From Candidatus Gastranaerophilales bacterium (GTDB lineage Bacteria; Cyanobacteriota; Vampirovibrionia; Gastranaerophilales; Gastranaerophilaceae), in NCBI GenBank assembly GCA_947624325.1, contig CANQJT010000011.1, forward strand, positions 1-44,987: a stretch of 44,987 nucleotides of DNA, read 5' to 3'. The notes below the pieces were generated by a model, which searched no databases, was not told the DNA's origin, and saw nothing but the letters and a program-made list of their open reading frames with translations. This document shows positions 15,732-23,736 of this stretch, in pieces; position 1 is the stretch's first letter, and each line of letters begins with the position of its first letter. A program made the translations under genes and the position numbers.

Positions 15732-16988
15732 TTAAACATTTGGCAAATCACCTTTAACGACTGCTTCAACTTCTGTTTCAAGTCCAAATGTTTTACACAA
15801 AGCTTTTATCGCTTTATTTGAATTTTCTTTTTCAACTAAACAGCTGATTTTAATTTCACTGGTTGAAATCATTTTAATATTTATATCATTTTCCGCTAAT
15901 GCTTTAAACATATCAGCAGCAATACCTGGTCTGTCTACCATGCCTGCTCCGACAATTGAAACTTTGGAAATGTTTTTATCAACAGAAATTTCGCCTGCAT
16001 TAAATTCATTTTTAACTTTGGTAACAATTTCTATTGCACTGTCAATTTCATTTTCGTCAACGGTAAAAGCAATAGAGTTAGTTCCGTTAGAAGCTAATGA
16101 CTGAATAATCATATCAACACTTATATTATTTTTAGCTAATTCACCGAATACTTTAGCTGCAGTTCCCGGTATATCGGGAAGTTCCGAGAGTAGAATTCTT
16201 ATTTGTGAAGAATCTGCTGCAACTCCTGCGACCGGTTTATATATTTCCATATTTTCAACTCCTATAATTAAAGTACCTAAATTATCTAATTTAAAAGAAC
16301 TGCGAACCCTTAAAGGAACATTAAACTGCTTTGCGGTTTCAACACTTCTGGGGTGAAGAACATTTGCACCGACTCTAGCCAGTTCCAGCATTTCTTCATA
16401 TGAAATAATATCCGATTTTTGAATATTTGGAACTATTCTCGGATCAGTTGCATATACTCCTTCAACATCCGTGTAAATATCACATCTGTCCGCATTAAGT
16501 GCAGCTGCTATAGCTACTGCTGAAGTATCGCTTCCGCCTCTGCCTAAAGTGGTAATTTCTCCATCCGGGGTAACTCCTTGAAACCCTGCAACTACAATTA
16601 TCTTACCTTCATTTAAGTGTTTTTGAAGTTTTTCTGTTTTAATATCTACAATTCTTGCTTTTGAGTGTATACATTCCGTAATTATACCTACTTGCTGTCC
16701 GTTCATACTTACGGCTTTATATCCGTGTGATTGTATTGCCATTGCTAAAAGAGCTATGGATACTTGTTCGCCTGTAGATAAAAGCATATCCATTTCTCTT
16801 GAATCGGGGTTTTTTGTTACTTCTTTTGCAAGTTTAATAAGATAATCCGTTGTATGTCCCATTGCAGATACAACAACTACCACATCATTTCCGTTTTCTT
16901 TTTCTTTTATTACGGCTTTTGCTACATTGTGAATTTTTTCCGGATCCGCAACAGATGTACCGCCGAATTTTTGAACAATTACTCCCAC
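15732..16988 (-). CDS. lysC: aspartate kinase
   Basis: 418-aa aspartokinase (ATP + aspartate to aspartyl phosphate), first step to lysine, threonine, methionine and diaminopimelate. KFGGTS at 7-12 is the nucleotide-binding signature. SAMGHTTDYL, STGEQVS, TTLGRGGSDTSA and DVEGVYATDPR are further family blocks in the kinase domain (1-~240). Two ACT regulatory domains follow (~265-330 and ~345-410, with SIVGAGMVDRPGIAADMF), implying feedback control by amino acids. The ~410-aa length fits monofunctional, class III-like enzymes. It is the third gene of a minus-strand operon, 4 bp after the TPR gene. Confidence 0.97.
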   Translation of the reverse strand: MGVIVQKFGGTSVADPEKIHNVAKAVIKEKENGNDVVVVVSAMGHTTDYLIKLAKEVTKNPDSREMDMLLSTGEQVSIALLAMAIQSHGYKAVSMNGQQVGIITECIHSKARIVDIKTEKLQKHLNEGKIIVVAGFQGVTPDGEITTLGRGGSDTSAVAIAAALNADRCDIYTDVEGVYATDPRIVPNIQKSDIISYEEMLELARVGANVLHPRSVETAKQFNVPLRVRSSFKLDNLGTLIIGVENMEIYKPVAGVAADSSQIRILLSELPDIPGTAAKVFGELAKNNISVDMIIQSLASNGTNSIAFTVDENEIDSAIEIVTKVKNEFNAGEISVDKNISKVSIVGAGMVDRPGIAADMFKALAENDINIKMISTSEIKISCLVEKENSNKAIKALCKTFGLETEVEAVVKGDLPNV

Positions 16989-16992
16989 GACT

Positions 16993-18690
16993 TCACCCTT
17001 TATTGATTTTTAATGTCTCGCTTATATATGTTTGTACGGGATTTATATTTTTATCTTGATTGATTTCTTCAAGTTTCTTTAAATATGAATCCAGCATCCT
17101 TTTATTATAATCCGAAGGATTTTCATCTACAAGTATTTTATATGCGCAATATGATAAATATGTATGTATACTCTTATTTTTATCATCTTCTTTAATTGAA
17201 TATAAAATATTTAAAGCTTCTTGAGGTTTGTTAATATTTATTAAAGCTTGTATTTTTATTAATTTAGCTTCCTGATTATCAGGTAAAATGTTTAATAATA
17301 AATCGGATTTTTCAATTGCATCACTGTAAATTCCTGCTTTTAAATCCGTTATTGCATATACAAAAAGTATTTTTTCCGAAGTTCGGCACAATTGATATGC
17401 GGTTCTTATTTTTCGTAATGCTTCTTTTATATTCCCCGATTCTAACAGGCTGATTGTGTAATTTATATATGCTTCTATATGGTTCGGATAGTATTCTATA
17501 GTCTTTTCATAATATTCAATACTTTTCTTTAATTTATTCATCTTGTAATAAGAATTAGCTATATAAAAATATAAATATGTATTTTTAGATGAGGTATCTA
17601 TTGCACTGAAAAATAAATTAATTGCTCTTTCGTAATCGTTCTTGTTGTAGTATAAAATTCCTAAATCAGCTATTGCCATATAATTTTCGGGATTTTTTGA
17701 CAGGGCTTCTTTAAACTGTTTTTCTGCTTCGTCAAAATTATTTTCTTTAAAAAAACATTGTCCCAGTCTATATATAGCTTTGTCGTCATTTTTTAATTCA
17801 AGTGCTTTATATATTTTTTCCTTAGCTTTAGTAATTTCATTCGCTTTTATTAAAGAAATACCCCATGCAAGATAAAATTCATAGTCATTAATTCCTCTTG
17901 ATAAACCTAATTCAAAAATTTTAAAACATTCATCAACTTTATCAATATTAAAGTAATTTTGTGCCAGCATTATGTATAATAAAGGATTTTCGGGATTTTC
18001 TTCCAATGCTTTTCTTGAATATTCCATAACCGCCATAGTATTATTTTCTTTTTTGTAACATAATGCCAGATAATAATTCAGATTTTTATAATTCGGACTC
18101 ATCTCTTCAAGAATTTTAAATTCATTGAATGCTTCCGTAATTTTATTTGTTTCAAATAACATGACTCCAAGTAAAAAATATATATTTGGATTTGAAGAAT
18201 TATAATATTTTGCCTTATTTAACATTTCAATTGCTTTTAGCTTTTTCTTCTGTTTTATTAACAAAATTCCATAATTCAAATAGACTTCAGAATCAGTAGG
18301 AGCCAGTTTTAAAGCTTTTTTGATATTAATTTCAGATTCTTCAAATTTTTCAACGGCTGTTTGTACACTGCTTAAAATGGAGTATACATAAGCATTTTGC
18401 GAATCTCTGGCTATTGCCTTTTTTAAATTTTCTTCGGCTTTATCATATTCTTTTAACTTCGCATATATAATTCCTAAACTTATACAAGGCTTAGGATTTT
18501 GATTTGACATTAAAATTGCAGTTTCAAGTTTATCAATTGCACTTTTAAAATCTTTAGTCTGAGCAAAATGCATTCCCCAATTTGTATACGCAAGAGATGG
18601 TATTTCAATATTAGAGTTTTTTAAATATTGGCTCGTAAAATCATCAAGTTTTTCAATTTTTTTAAATATTTGAAGAAAAAAGTTTTTCAT
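16993..18690 (-). CDS. tetratricopeptide-repeat protein
   Basis: A 565-aa protein built from about a dozen 34-residue TPR units; recurring W/Y-x-x-LG-x-x-Y/F and A-x-x-x-A/P patterns are visible (AISLGIIYAKLKEYDKAEEN-like units through ~60-480). No signal peptide or transmembrane helix, so it is a cytoplasmic scaffold or adaptor. Its ATG overlaps the upstream kdsC-like stop (ATGA at 18690-18687), and lysC follows after 4 bp, so the three are one transcription unit. The partner and process are unknown. In the same block of type IV pilus-bearing bacteria TPR proteins can serve pilus assembly, but nothing here proves it. Confidence 0.9.
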   Translation of the reverse strand: MKNFFLQIFKKIEKLDDFTSQYLKNSNIEIPSLAYTNWGMHFAQTKDFKSAIDKLETAILMSNQNPKPCISLGIIYAKLKEYDKAEENLKKAIARDSQNAYVYSILSSVQTAVEKFEESEINIKKALKLAPTDSEVYLNYGILLIKQKKKLKAIEMLNKAKYYNSSNPNIYFLLGVMLFETNKITEAFNEFKILEEMSPNYKNLNYYLALCYKKENNTMAVMEYSRKALEENPENPLLYIMLAQNYFNIDKVDECFKIFELGLSRGINDYEFYLAWGISLIKANEITKAKEKIYKALELKNDDKAIYRLGQCFFKENNFDEAEKQFKEALSKNPENYMAIADLGILYYNKNDYERAINLFFSAIDTSSKNTYLYFYIANSYYKMNKLKKSIEYYEKTIEYYPNHIEAYINYTISLLESGNIKEALRKIRTAYQLCRTSEKILFVYAITDLKAGIYSDAIEKSDLLLNILPDNQEAKLIKIQALININKPQEALNILYSIKEDDKNKSIHTYLSYCAYKILVDENPSDYNKRMLDSYLKKLEEINQDKNINPVQTYISETLKINKG

Positions 18691-19166
18691 AATAAAGAAT
18701 CTGCAATCTCTCTTAGAACTCCATGCCCGCCTTTTGCATCAGTAATATTAATTTTTTCAAGACATTTTACTTTTTCGTGAGCATCAGCTGCCGTAAACGG
18801 AAATCCTGCTTGTTTTAAACACTCAATATCATTGATATCGTCGCCGATATATAAAACATTTTCATTGTTGATATTATATTTTCCCAGTAGCAAGTTTAAA
18901 ATATTAAGTTTATTCCGCTCATTTTGAAAAGAGTCAATTTGCGGAAACTTTTCTTGTAAGATATCAATTGCATAAGATTTTTCTCCTGAAAGAATGGCAA
19001 ACTTAATACCCTTTTTTAATATTATAGAAATTGCCATTATATCCCTGTAGCTTATTTTTTTGGAAGTTCTGCCGTCAGAAAAAACTTCCAGTTTACCGTC
19101 TGTAAAAATTCCGTCAAAATCACTTATTATTAATTTGATATTATCTGCTTTCAGGTTATTAATCAT
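18687..19166 (-). CDS. kdsC: 3-deoxy-D-manno-octulosonate 8-phosphate phosphatase (KdsC-like HAD)
   Basis: A 159-aa C0-type HAD phosphatase. Motif I is DFDGIFTDG with nucleophile D16 and acid/base D18; S60-G61 is motif II; GDDIND at 108-113 is motif IV; GGHGVLRE near the C-terminus is the KdsC-specific tail involved in oligomer and active-site closure. It removes phosphate from Kdo-8-P on the route to CMP-Kdo and LPS inner core. The very similar N-acylneuraminate-9-phosphate or YrbI-like phosphatases cannot be fully excluded. First gene of the operon with the TPR protein and lysC. Confidence 0.87.
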   Translation of the reverse strand: MINNLKADNIKLIISDFDGIFTDGKLEVFSDGRTSKKISYRDIMAISIILKKGIKFAILSGEKSYAIDILQEKFPQIDSFQNERNKLNILNLLLGKYNINNENVLYIGDDINDIECLKQAGFPFTAADAHEKVKCLEKINITDAKGGHGVLREIADSLL

Positions 19167-19195
19167 AGTAATTTAATTATATAAAATATATTTAA

Positions 19196-19223
19196 ATTAT
19201 AGTAGTAATTTTCTTTAAGTAAA
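19196..19223 (-). promoter_or_regulatory. sigma70-type promoter for the kdsC-TPR-lysC operon
   Basis: On the minus strand TTTACT (19223-19218), a 16-bp spacer and a perfect TATAAT (19201-19196) lie about 30 bp upstream of the kdsC start. The -35 matches consensus at four of six bases. Prediction only. Confidence 0.55.
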
Positions 19224-19457
19224 GTTACAAAAATATAAAAAAAAATCTTGATTTATAATTTTGCTTGTGTTTTGATTAAATTGAACTTGATAGAAGCAAT
19301 CCTCTTTCTACTTACTAAAAGTTCAACGGCTGCAGGGGCGGTAAACAGAGGGCAGAGAGGTGTATAGCACTTATCTGTAATGATTAAACAGTAAAACTTC
19401 AAAAGTTTGCCAAACCAAAAATTAAAAAGCAGTATAGATAACGGAGAGTAAAACCAC
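19224..19457 (+). promoter_or_regulatory. rpsP upstream region and leader
   Basis: No gene. It must hold the rpsP promoter, but no -35/-10 pair stands out clearly; TTGTGT with a TGATAG hexamer 17 bp later (~19265-19293) is a weak candidate. A GC-rich island at about 19325-19362 (GGCTGCAGGGGCGG, then AGAGGGCAGAGAGG) contrasts with the AT-rich surroundings and can pair in part with CCTCTTTCT upstream, suggesting a structured mRNA leader. GGAGAG sits before the rpsP start. Confidence 0.35.
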
Positions 19458-19823
19458 ATGGTTAAAATAAGATTAAGAAGATTAGGATATAAAAAGAATC
19501 CTGTATACAGAATAGTTGTATTAAACTCAACAACAAAAAGAGAAACAGCACCTATTCAACATTTAGGTTTTTATAATCCTAAAACAAAAGAAATGAAATT
19601 AGATAAAAAATCAGCATTGGAATGGGTAGCAAAAGGCGCTCAACCTACAAGAACCGTACAATTTTTAATAGATAAATGCAATGATGACGGAACTTTAAAT
19701 TACGAAAAGAAAACAACTGAAAAATTATCTAAAAAAGCTCAAGCTAAACTTCAGGCAGAAAAAGAAGCAGCTGCTCAAGCAGCAAAAGAACAGGAAGCTC
19801 CTGCCGAAGAAAAAGCCGAATAA
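19458..19823 (+). CDS. rpsP: 30S ribosomal protein S16
   Basis: 121-aa S16. VKIRLRRLGYKKNPVYRIVV at the start and GFYNPKT, EWVAKGAQPT and the later PTRTVQFLI stretch are the universal S16 blocks. The core ends near residue 80; the extra ~40 residues form an Ala/Glu/Lys-rich tail (KAQAKLQAEKEAAAQ) as in several other phyla. S16 stabilises the central and 5' domains of 16S rRNA during 30S assembly. Here it is monocistronic with its own terminator; in many bacteria it is followed by rimM and trmD, which are absent here. Confidence 0.98.
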   Translation: MVKIRLRRLGYKKNPVYRIVVLNSTTKRETAPIQHLGFYNPKTKEMKLDKKSALEWVAKGAQPTRTVQFLIDKCNDDGTLNYEKKTTEKLSKKAQAKLQAEKEAAAQAAKEQEAPAEEKAE

Positions 19824-19854
19824 AATTTTTTACAGGGAAAGAGAACACTTATTT

Positions 19855-19880
19855 ACCGCTTTAACAAAAGCGGTTTTTTT
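19855..19880 (+). terminator. Rho-independent terminator of rpsP
   Basis: Stem ACCGCTTT (19855-19862), loop AACA, AAAGCGGT (19867-19874), then a run of T. Confidence 0.9.
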
Positions 19881-19890
19881 TATATTATAT

Positions 19891-19914
19891 TGTCCGAGTA
19901 AATTTTATAGGACT
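19891..19914 (+). promoter_or_regulatory. leader element before the mntP-like gene
   Basis: TGTCCGAGTAAATTTT is followed by ATAGGAC; GTCC and GGAC can pair to form a small hairpin just upstream of the ATG at 19920. The same 16 bases occur at 10611-10626 in the prophage. It does not match the yybP-ykoY manganese riboswitch consensus that often precedes mntP genes. Confidence 0.3.
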
Positions 19915-19919
19915 CTATT

Positions 19920-20465
19920 ATGTCATTTATTGAAATTATTATATTATCCATCGCACTTGCTATAGATGCCATGCTTGTTTGCTTTTCTTACGGACTTATT
20001 ATTGATAAAAATAAGTTATTAAATTCTGTAATAATGTCATTATCTTTCGGATTTTTTCAATTCTTGATGCCCGTAATAGGCTGGCATGTATCAGAGATTT
20101 TTTATTCAAAATTATATTTATATTCAAATTTAGTAGTATTTTTAATATTTACTTTTTTGGGAATAAAGTTTATAAAAAATGCATTTGAAAAGAAAAAATC
20201 AGAAAATATAAACTGTATTTCATTTTTTTGTGTTATGGGTTTAGCCTTTGCCACAAGTGTTGATGCTTTAGGTGCCGGAATATCAATAAAATTTATGAAT
20301 ATGGAAATTTTATACCCTTCAATAACTATAGGTATAATAACTTTAATAATTTCATTATTCGGGTTTTGGATTACGGAGATATTTAAAAAAATGCCTTCAA
20401 AATATGTAGAAATAGCAGGAGGCTTACTTCTTATATTCTTGGCTGTAAAAACATTGATACAATAA
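19920..20465 (+). CDS. mntP: MntP/YtaF-like manganese efflux or related cation pump
   Basis: A 181-aa membrane protein with six hydrophobic helices arranged as two inverted three-helix repeats. Each repeat carries the family Asp motif: LAIDAM (D16) in helix 1 and FATSVDALGAG in helix 4. These buried acidic residues are needed for Mn(II) export in MntP. Length matches the family (~185 aa). The YtaF sporulation-associated subgroup has the same fold, so substrate is inferred. No strong ribosome-binding site other than AGGAC. It is followed by tRNA genes with their own promoter. Confidence 0.8.
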   Translation: MSFIEIIILSIALAIDAMLVCFSYGLIIDKNKLLNSVIMSLSFGFFQFLMPVIGWHVSEIFYSKLYLYSNLVVFLIFTFLGIKFIKNAFEKKKSENINCISFFCVMGLAFATSVDALGAGISIKFMNMEILYPSITIGIITLIISLFGFWITEIFKKMPSKYVEIAGGLLLIFLAVKTLIQ

Positions 20466-20473
20466 AAAGGCTA

Positions 20474-20502
20474 TTGCGAAATAAAAATTTTTACTGTAGT
20501 AT
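20474..20502 (+). promoter_or_regulatory. promoter for the tRNA-Gly/tRNA-Cys pair
   Basis: TTGCGA (20474-20479), 17-bp spacer, TAGTAT (20497-20502), about 30 bp before tRNA-Gly. Good spacing with moderate hexamer match. Confidence 0.5.
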
Positions 20503-20531
20503 ATATTTGAAGTTAGGACTTCAAACCAATT

Positions 20532-20604
20532 GCGGAAGTAGCTCAGTTGGTAGAGCATCTGCCTTCCAAGCAGAATGTCGCGGGTCCGAGTCCCGTCTTC
20601 CGCT
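20532..20604 (+). tRNA. tRNA-Gly (anticodon TCC)
   Basis: Full cloverleaf: acceptor GCGGAAG (20532-20538) pairs with CTTCCGC (20597-20603); anticodon stem TCTGC/GCAGA with loop CTTCCAA (TCC); T arm CGGGT-CCGAGTC-CCG. The CCA end is not encoded. Confidence 0.97.
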
Positions 20605-20622
20605 ATTTATTTTTTTAAATTT

Positions 20623-20693
20623 GGCGGCATGGCCAAGTGGTAAGGCAGAAGCCTGCAAAGCTTTTATCCCCAGTTCGAATCTGGGTGCCGCCT
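20623..20693 (+). tRNA. tRNA-Cys (anticodon GCA)
   Basis: Acceptor GGCGGCA (20623-20629) pairs with TGCCGCC (20686-20692); anticodon loop CTGCAAA gives GCA; the T loop GTTCGAAT is standard. The CCA end is not encoded. It lies 18 bp after tRNA-Gly and is probably co-transcribed. Confidence 0.97.
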
Positions 20694-20792
20694 TTTGTTA
20701 AATTTTTCACTTAAATTTCCTGCATTCGATTGACGAAAAATTATTATTAATATTATAAAATATTAAAAAATATTTATATGTAAAAATTTGAT

Positions 20793-20821
20793 TTGCCTAT
20801 TTTTACTAATACGTGTAAAAT
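20793..20821 (+). promoter_or_regulatory. candidate promoter for the type IV pilus operon
   Basis: TTGCCT (20793-20798), 17-bp spacer, TAAAAT (20816-20821), some 38 bp upstream of the first pilus gene. Confidence 0.5.
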
Positions 20822-20858
20822 ATAAAAAGAAACTTATCCTGAATAAAGAGTGAGAGAT

Positions 20859-21905
20859 ATGGTAGATAAAGAAAATCAATGGGAAGATTTGGAATATTCG
20901 GAAGATAATATGGAGCAGATTGATGGCGCTTCAACAATGTCGGATGAAGATAATTACGGTTCTGAAGAATATTCCGATGACGGTTATGAAGAAGAATATT
21001 CTGATGATGAGTCAGAGATATATAATACTCCGAAAAAGAAGAATAACGGTGCTGTTTTATTGATATTATTATTAATTATAGGATTGTTAGGTGCAGGTGT
21101 ATTTTTTGTAATGTCAAAAAACAATAATAACAGTGCTGATATACCGGCTAATAATCAACAGACAGCAGAAGCACCAAATAACCCTGCCAGCCCGGAAAAC
21201 CCTGATAATAATGATATGGCGGATATGTTTTTTGAACAAGCCAATGGTAACGGGTCAGACATGGTAAGTGTAGATTTTAATAATCAGGATGGTTCTGCAA
21301 ATGTTACAACTCAAGGGAATAACGGAGAAATTGTTGCAAATGTAACAGATCAACCTCCGGAAAATATTAATAATAGTCAAAATATTATGAATGAACAACC
21401 TCAGGATAATCAAAATAATAATGATATGTTATCAAACAACAATTTAAGTATACCTGAACCAAATAACACAATTATGGTTTCATATAATCCTACGGCGAGA
21501 CAAAATCCATTTAAACCGCCTGTATTAAATCCCAAAGATGATGAAACATATAAACAAATTAATAATACGGAATTTGAAGTAATAGAACCTCCTGTTACTT
21601 CTGTTGAGGATGAAAATTTAACAAAATTACTTCAAACTCAAATATCGGGTATTCTATATGATGATGATAGTCCTTCTGCTATTGTTAATTTAAACGGGAT
21701 GGATCAATTTGTTAAAATTGGTGATACTATTGCAGGATATAAAATACAAAATATAACAAAAGATAAAGTTCAAATAAGTTATAAAAATAACAGTTATGTA
21801 GCTTCAGTCGGAGAATTATTCGTTCGAGGTACATTAGATAAACAAAGGGCAGTTGCAAATCTTGAAAATAAATTTGCAGGAAGATATAAGAGTAATAATA
21901 ATTAG
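20859..21905 (+). CDS. PilP-like inner-membrane protein of the type IV pilus
   Basis: A 348-aa protein. Residues 1-~60 are cytoplasmic and extremely acidic (runs of Asp/Glu/Tyr/Ser such as EEYSDDGYEEEYSDDE). One transmembrane helix follows (~65-85, AVLLILLLIIGLLGAGVFFV), then a long Asn/Pro/Gln-rich linker and a C-terminal beta domain (~250-330) with ARQNPFKPP, SGILYDDDSPSAIVNLNG and FVKIGDTIAGYKI. This is the homology-region pattern of PilP/GspC proteins that link the inner-membrane complex to the secretin. The start at 20859 is preferred over GTG at 20850. The secretin gene follows after 19 bp. pilM, pilN and pilO are not adjacent. Confidence 0.72.
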   Translation: MVDKENQWEDLEYSEDNMEQIDGASTMSDEDNYGSEEYSDDGYEEEYSDDESEIYNTPKKKNNGAVLLILLLIIGLLGAGVFFVMSKNNNNSADIPANNQQTAEAPNNPASPENPDNNDMADMFFEQANGNGSDMVSVDFNNQDGSANVTTQGNNGEIVANVTDQPPENINNSQNIMNEQPQDNQNNNDMLSNNNLSIPEPNNTIMVSYNPTARQNPFKPPVLNPKDDETYKQINNTEFEVIEPPVTSVEDENLTKLLQTQISGILYDDDSPSAIVNLNGMDQFVKIGDTIAGYKIQNITKDKVQISYKNNSYVASVGELFVRGTLDKQRAVANLENKFAGRYKSNNN

Positions 21906-21924
21906 AGGAGTTTGAGTATATATT

Positions 21925-23718
21925 ATGAAAAGAAGTTTAGAAAACATTTCAAGGCTTTTATTAGTAACGGGATGTGTGTCAGTACTAGCATTGAATATGA
22001 CAGAGGCGGCTCCTCTTGTTTATGATATGTCTCAGCCGGCAGTAAGAACCGATTTATCGACACCTAATAAAATAAGGCTGGAAGGTGATATTCACTTTAA
22101 TGAAGCTGCCGCAGGTCAAAAAATTACTTTAAGTCTAAGAAATACAGATGTGCAACAAGTTTTAAGAATGTTTGCCGATAAAGCAGGAATGAATATAGTC
22201 TTTCATGATTCTGCTAAAGGTACTGTAACATTAGATTTAGTTGATGTAAGCTTAGAAGATGCTTTTAAAATGGTTATGAAAATGACCGGTTTAACTTATG
22301 TTATAAAAGATAAAACCATGCTTGTTGTATCAACCGATAAGGCGGAAACTTTAAATTTAACAAAAGATAATATAGCAGTACTACCTGTAAAATATGCAGA
22401 TGCTGCATATCTTGCACAATTCTTAAATACAAATATATTTTCTTTAAATGCTCCGGGTTTATCTTATGGCCCTATCGTAACTACGAATTCGGACAGAAAT
22501 GAATTATTAATATTCGGAACTGAAAATGATTATCAGATGGCAAAGAAAATAGTTGATAAATTTGATAAAAAACCTACAATGACAACATACAGAGTAAACC
22601 ATACAACTCCGTTTGAAATGGCAAAAATGATATGTGAAACATTATTTGATATTCCTGCAGTAAGTTCTTCAACTACAGGCTCTGGTTCAGGTACTTATCA
22701 ATCAAGGTTAAATGCGTCTGTTAAAATACAAGGTTCAGGCGGGTATTCATCTGACGGTAAACTCGGAGGCGGTACAATAGCTTGTACGGTTAAGAGTGGT
22801 GTTTCAACCGGTAATATATCTTCGTATCAAGGGAAGCCGACATTAACAATATATGTACAGCCTGAACTTGGTACGTTAACAATGGTTGGCGGTACTGAAC
22901 AGCAAGTACAAATGGTTAATGATTTTATATTGGAAAATGACAGAAAACAGCCTCAGGCATATTTAGAAGTTTCAATTATAGAATTGACGGAAGAAGGTTC
23001 AAGAAACTTTAATAACTCTTGGACATACACGGGAAAACATTTAAACCTTTCATTTGACAGCGGTGGTTCTACCAGAACAACAACTCCTTTAGTATGGCAT
23101 GGTCCAAGTAACGGGAGTGCAGTTCATTCTCTTCAACAAACAATTTCATTCTTAATTTCAAATAACAAAGCAAGAATACTAGCTAACCCTAAAATTGTTA
23201 TTACAAATGGTAAAAAATCAACGATTGACTTAACTCAAGATTATATTGAATCTACAACGGTTCAAATTTTGAACAGTTATGGCGGCGGTGAAATGGGTGG
23301 AACCGGTTCTATACAAAAAACATATAATATAGGGAATGATAACGGTATAAAAATTGAAATTCTTCCGTTTATAAGTCCTGACGGATATGTATCTCTTACA
23401 ATGAAACCTGATTATGCATCAGTACTGAGAGATATACCTGATACATATATGGGTGAAACATATACTGCGGCGACATTGCTGCAAAGACACAATCTGGATT
23501 TAAAAAATGTAAGAATAAAGGATGAAGAAACATTATTACTCGGCGGTATGATAACAGAATCCGAAAAAAATTCAACTTCTAAAATTCCTTTACTGGGTGA
23601 TATTCCTGTTATTGGTGCTTTATTTAGAAGTCAAAATAAAACAATGCAGAAAGCTGAATTATTAATAATGTTAACTCCGAGAATTATTAAGGATACGGAA
23701 GACATAGCAGAACTTTAG
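21925..23718 (+). CDS. pilQ: type IV pilus secretin
   Basis: A 597-aa outer-membrane secretin. Signal peptide at ~1-28 (LLLVTGCVSVLALNMTEA), then a STN/N0 domain at ~50-130 (LSLRNTDVQQVLRMFADKAG; DVSLEDAFKMVMKMTGL), N1-type domains at ~145-240 with a Gly/Ser-rich insert at ~245-300, and the secretin beta-barrel domain from ~345 (QPQAYLEVSIIEL) to the hallmark IPLLGDIPVIGALFRS at ~553-568 and LLIMLTPRII. It forms the channel through which the pilus or exported DNA passes. No C-terminal pilotin tail seen. Same operon as the PilP-like, ATPase and platform proteins. Confidence 0.95.
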   Translation: MKRSLENISRLLLVTGCVSVLALNMTEAAPLVYDMSQPAVRTDLSTPNKIRLEGDIHFNEAAAGQKITLSLRNTDVQQVLRMFADKAGMNIVFHDSAKGTVTLDLVDVSLEDAFKMVMKMTGLTYVIKDKTMLVVSTDKAETLNLTKDNIAVLPVKYADAAYLAQFLNTNIFSLNAPGLSYGPIVTTNSDRNELLIFGTENDYQMAKKIVDKFDKKPTMTTYRVNHTTPFEMAKMICETLFDIPAVSSSTTGSGSGTYQSRLNASVKIQGSGGYSSDGKLGGGTIACTVKSGVSTGNISSYQGKPTLTIYVQPELGTLTMVGGTEQQVQMVNDFILENDRKQPQAYLEVSIIELTEEGSRNFNNSWTYTGKHLNLSFDSGGSTRTTTPLVWHGPSNGSAVHSLQQTISFLISNNKARILANPKIVITNGKKSTIDLTQDYIESTTVQILNSYGGGEMGGTGSIQKTYNIGNDNGIKIEILPFISPDGYVSLTMKPDYASVLRDIPDTYMGETYTAATLLQRHNLDLKNVRIKDEETLLLGGMITESEKNSTSKIPLLGDIPVIGALFRSQNKTMQKAELLIMLTPRIIKDTEDIAEL

Positions 23719-23736
23719 TACGGTATAAATAAACAA

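Noticed and set aside
19253-19459. 68-codon minus-strand frame opposite the rpsP leader
   Set aside because: No start context and the region is better explained as leader/promoter DNA; an SRP RNA was also considered because of TGTTTACC on the minus strand, but the conserved GGAAGCAGCC apex is missing.
20474-20701. 75-codon open frame over the tRNA pair
   Set aside because: It is read through tRNA-Gly and tRNA-Cys, both perfect cloverleafs; no ribosome-binding site.
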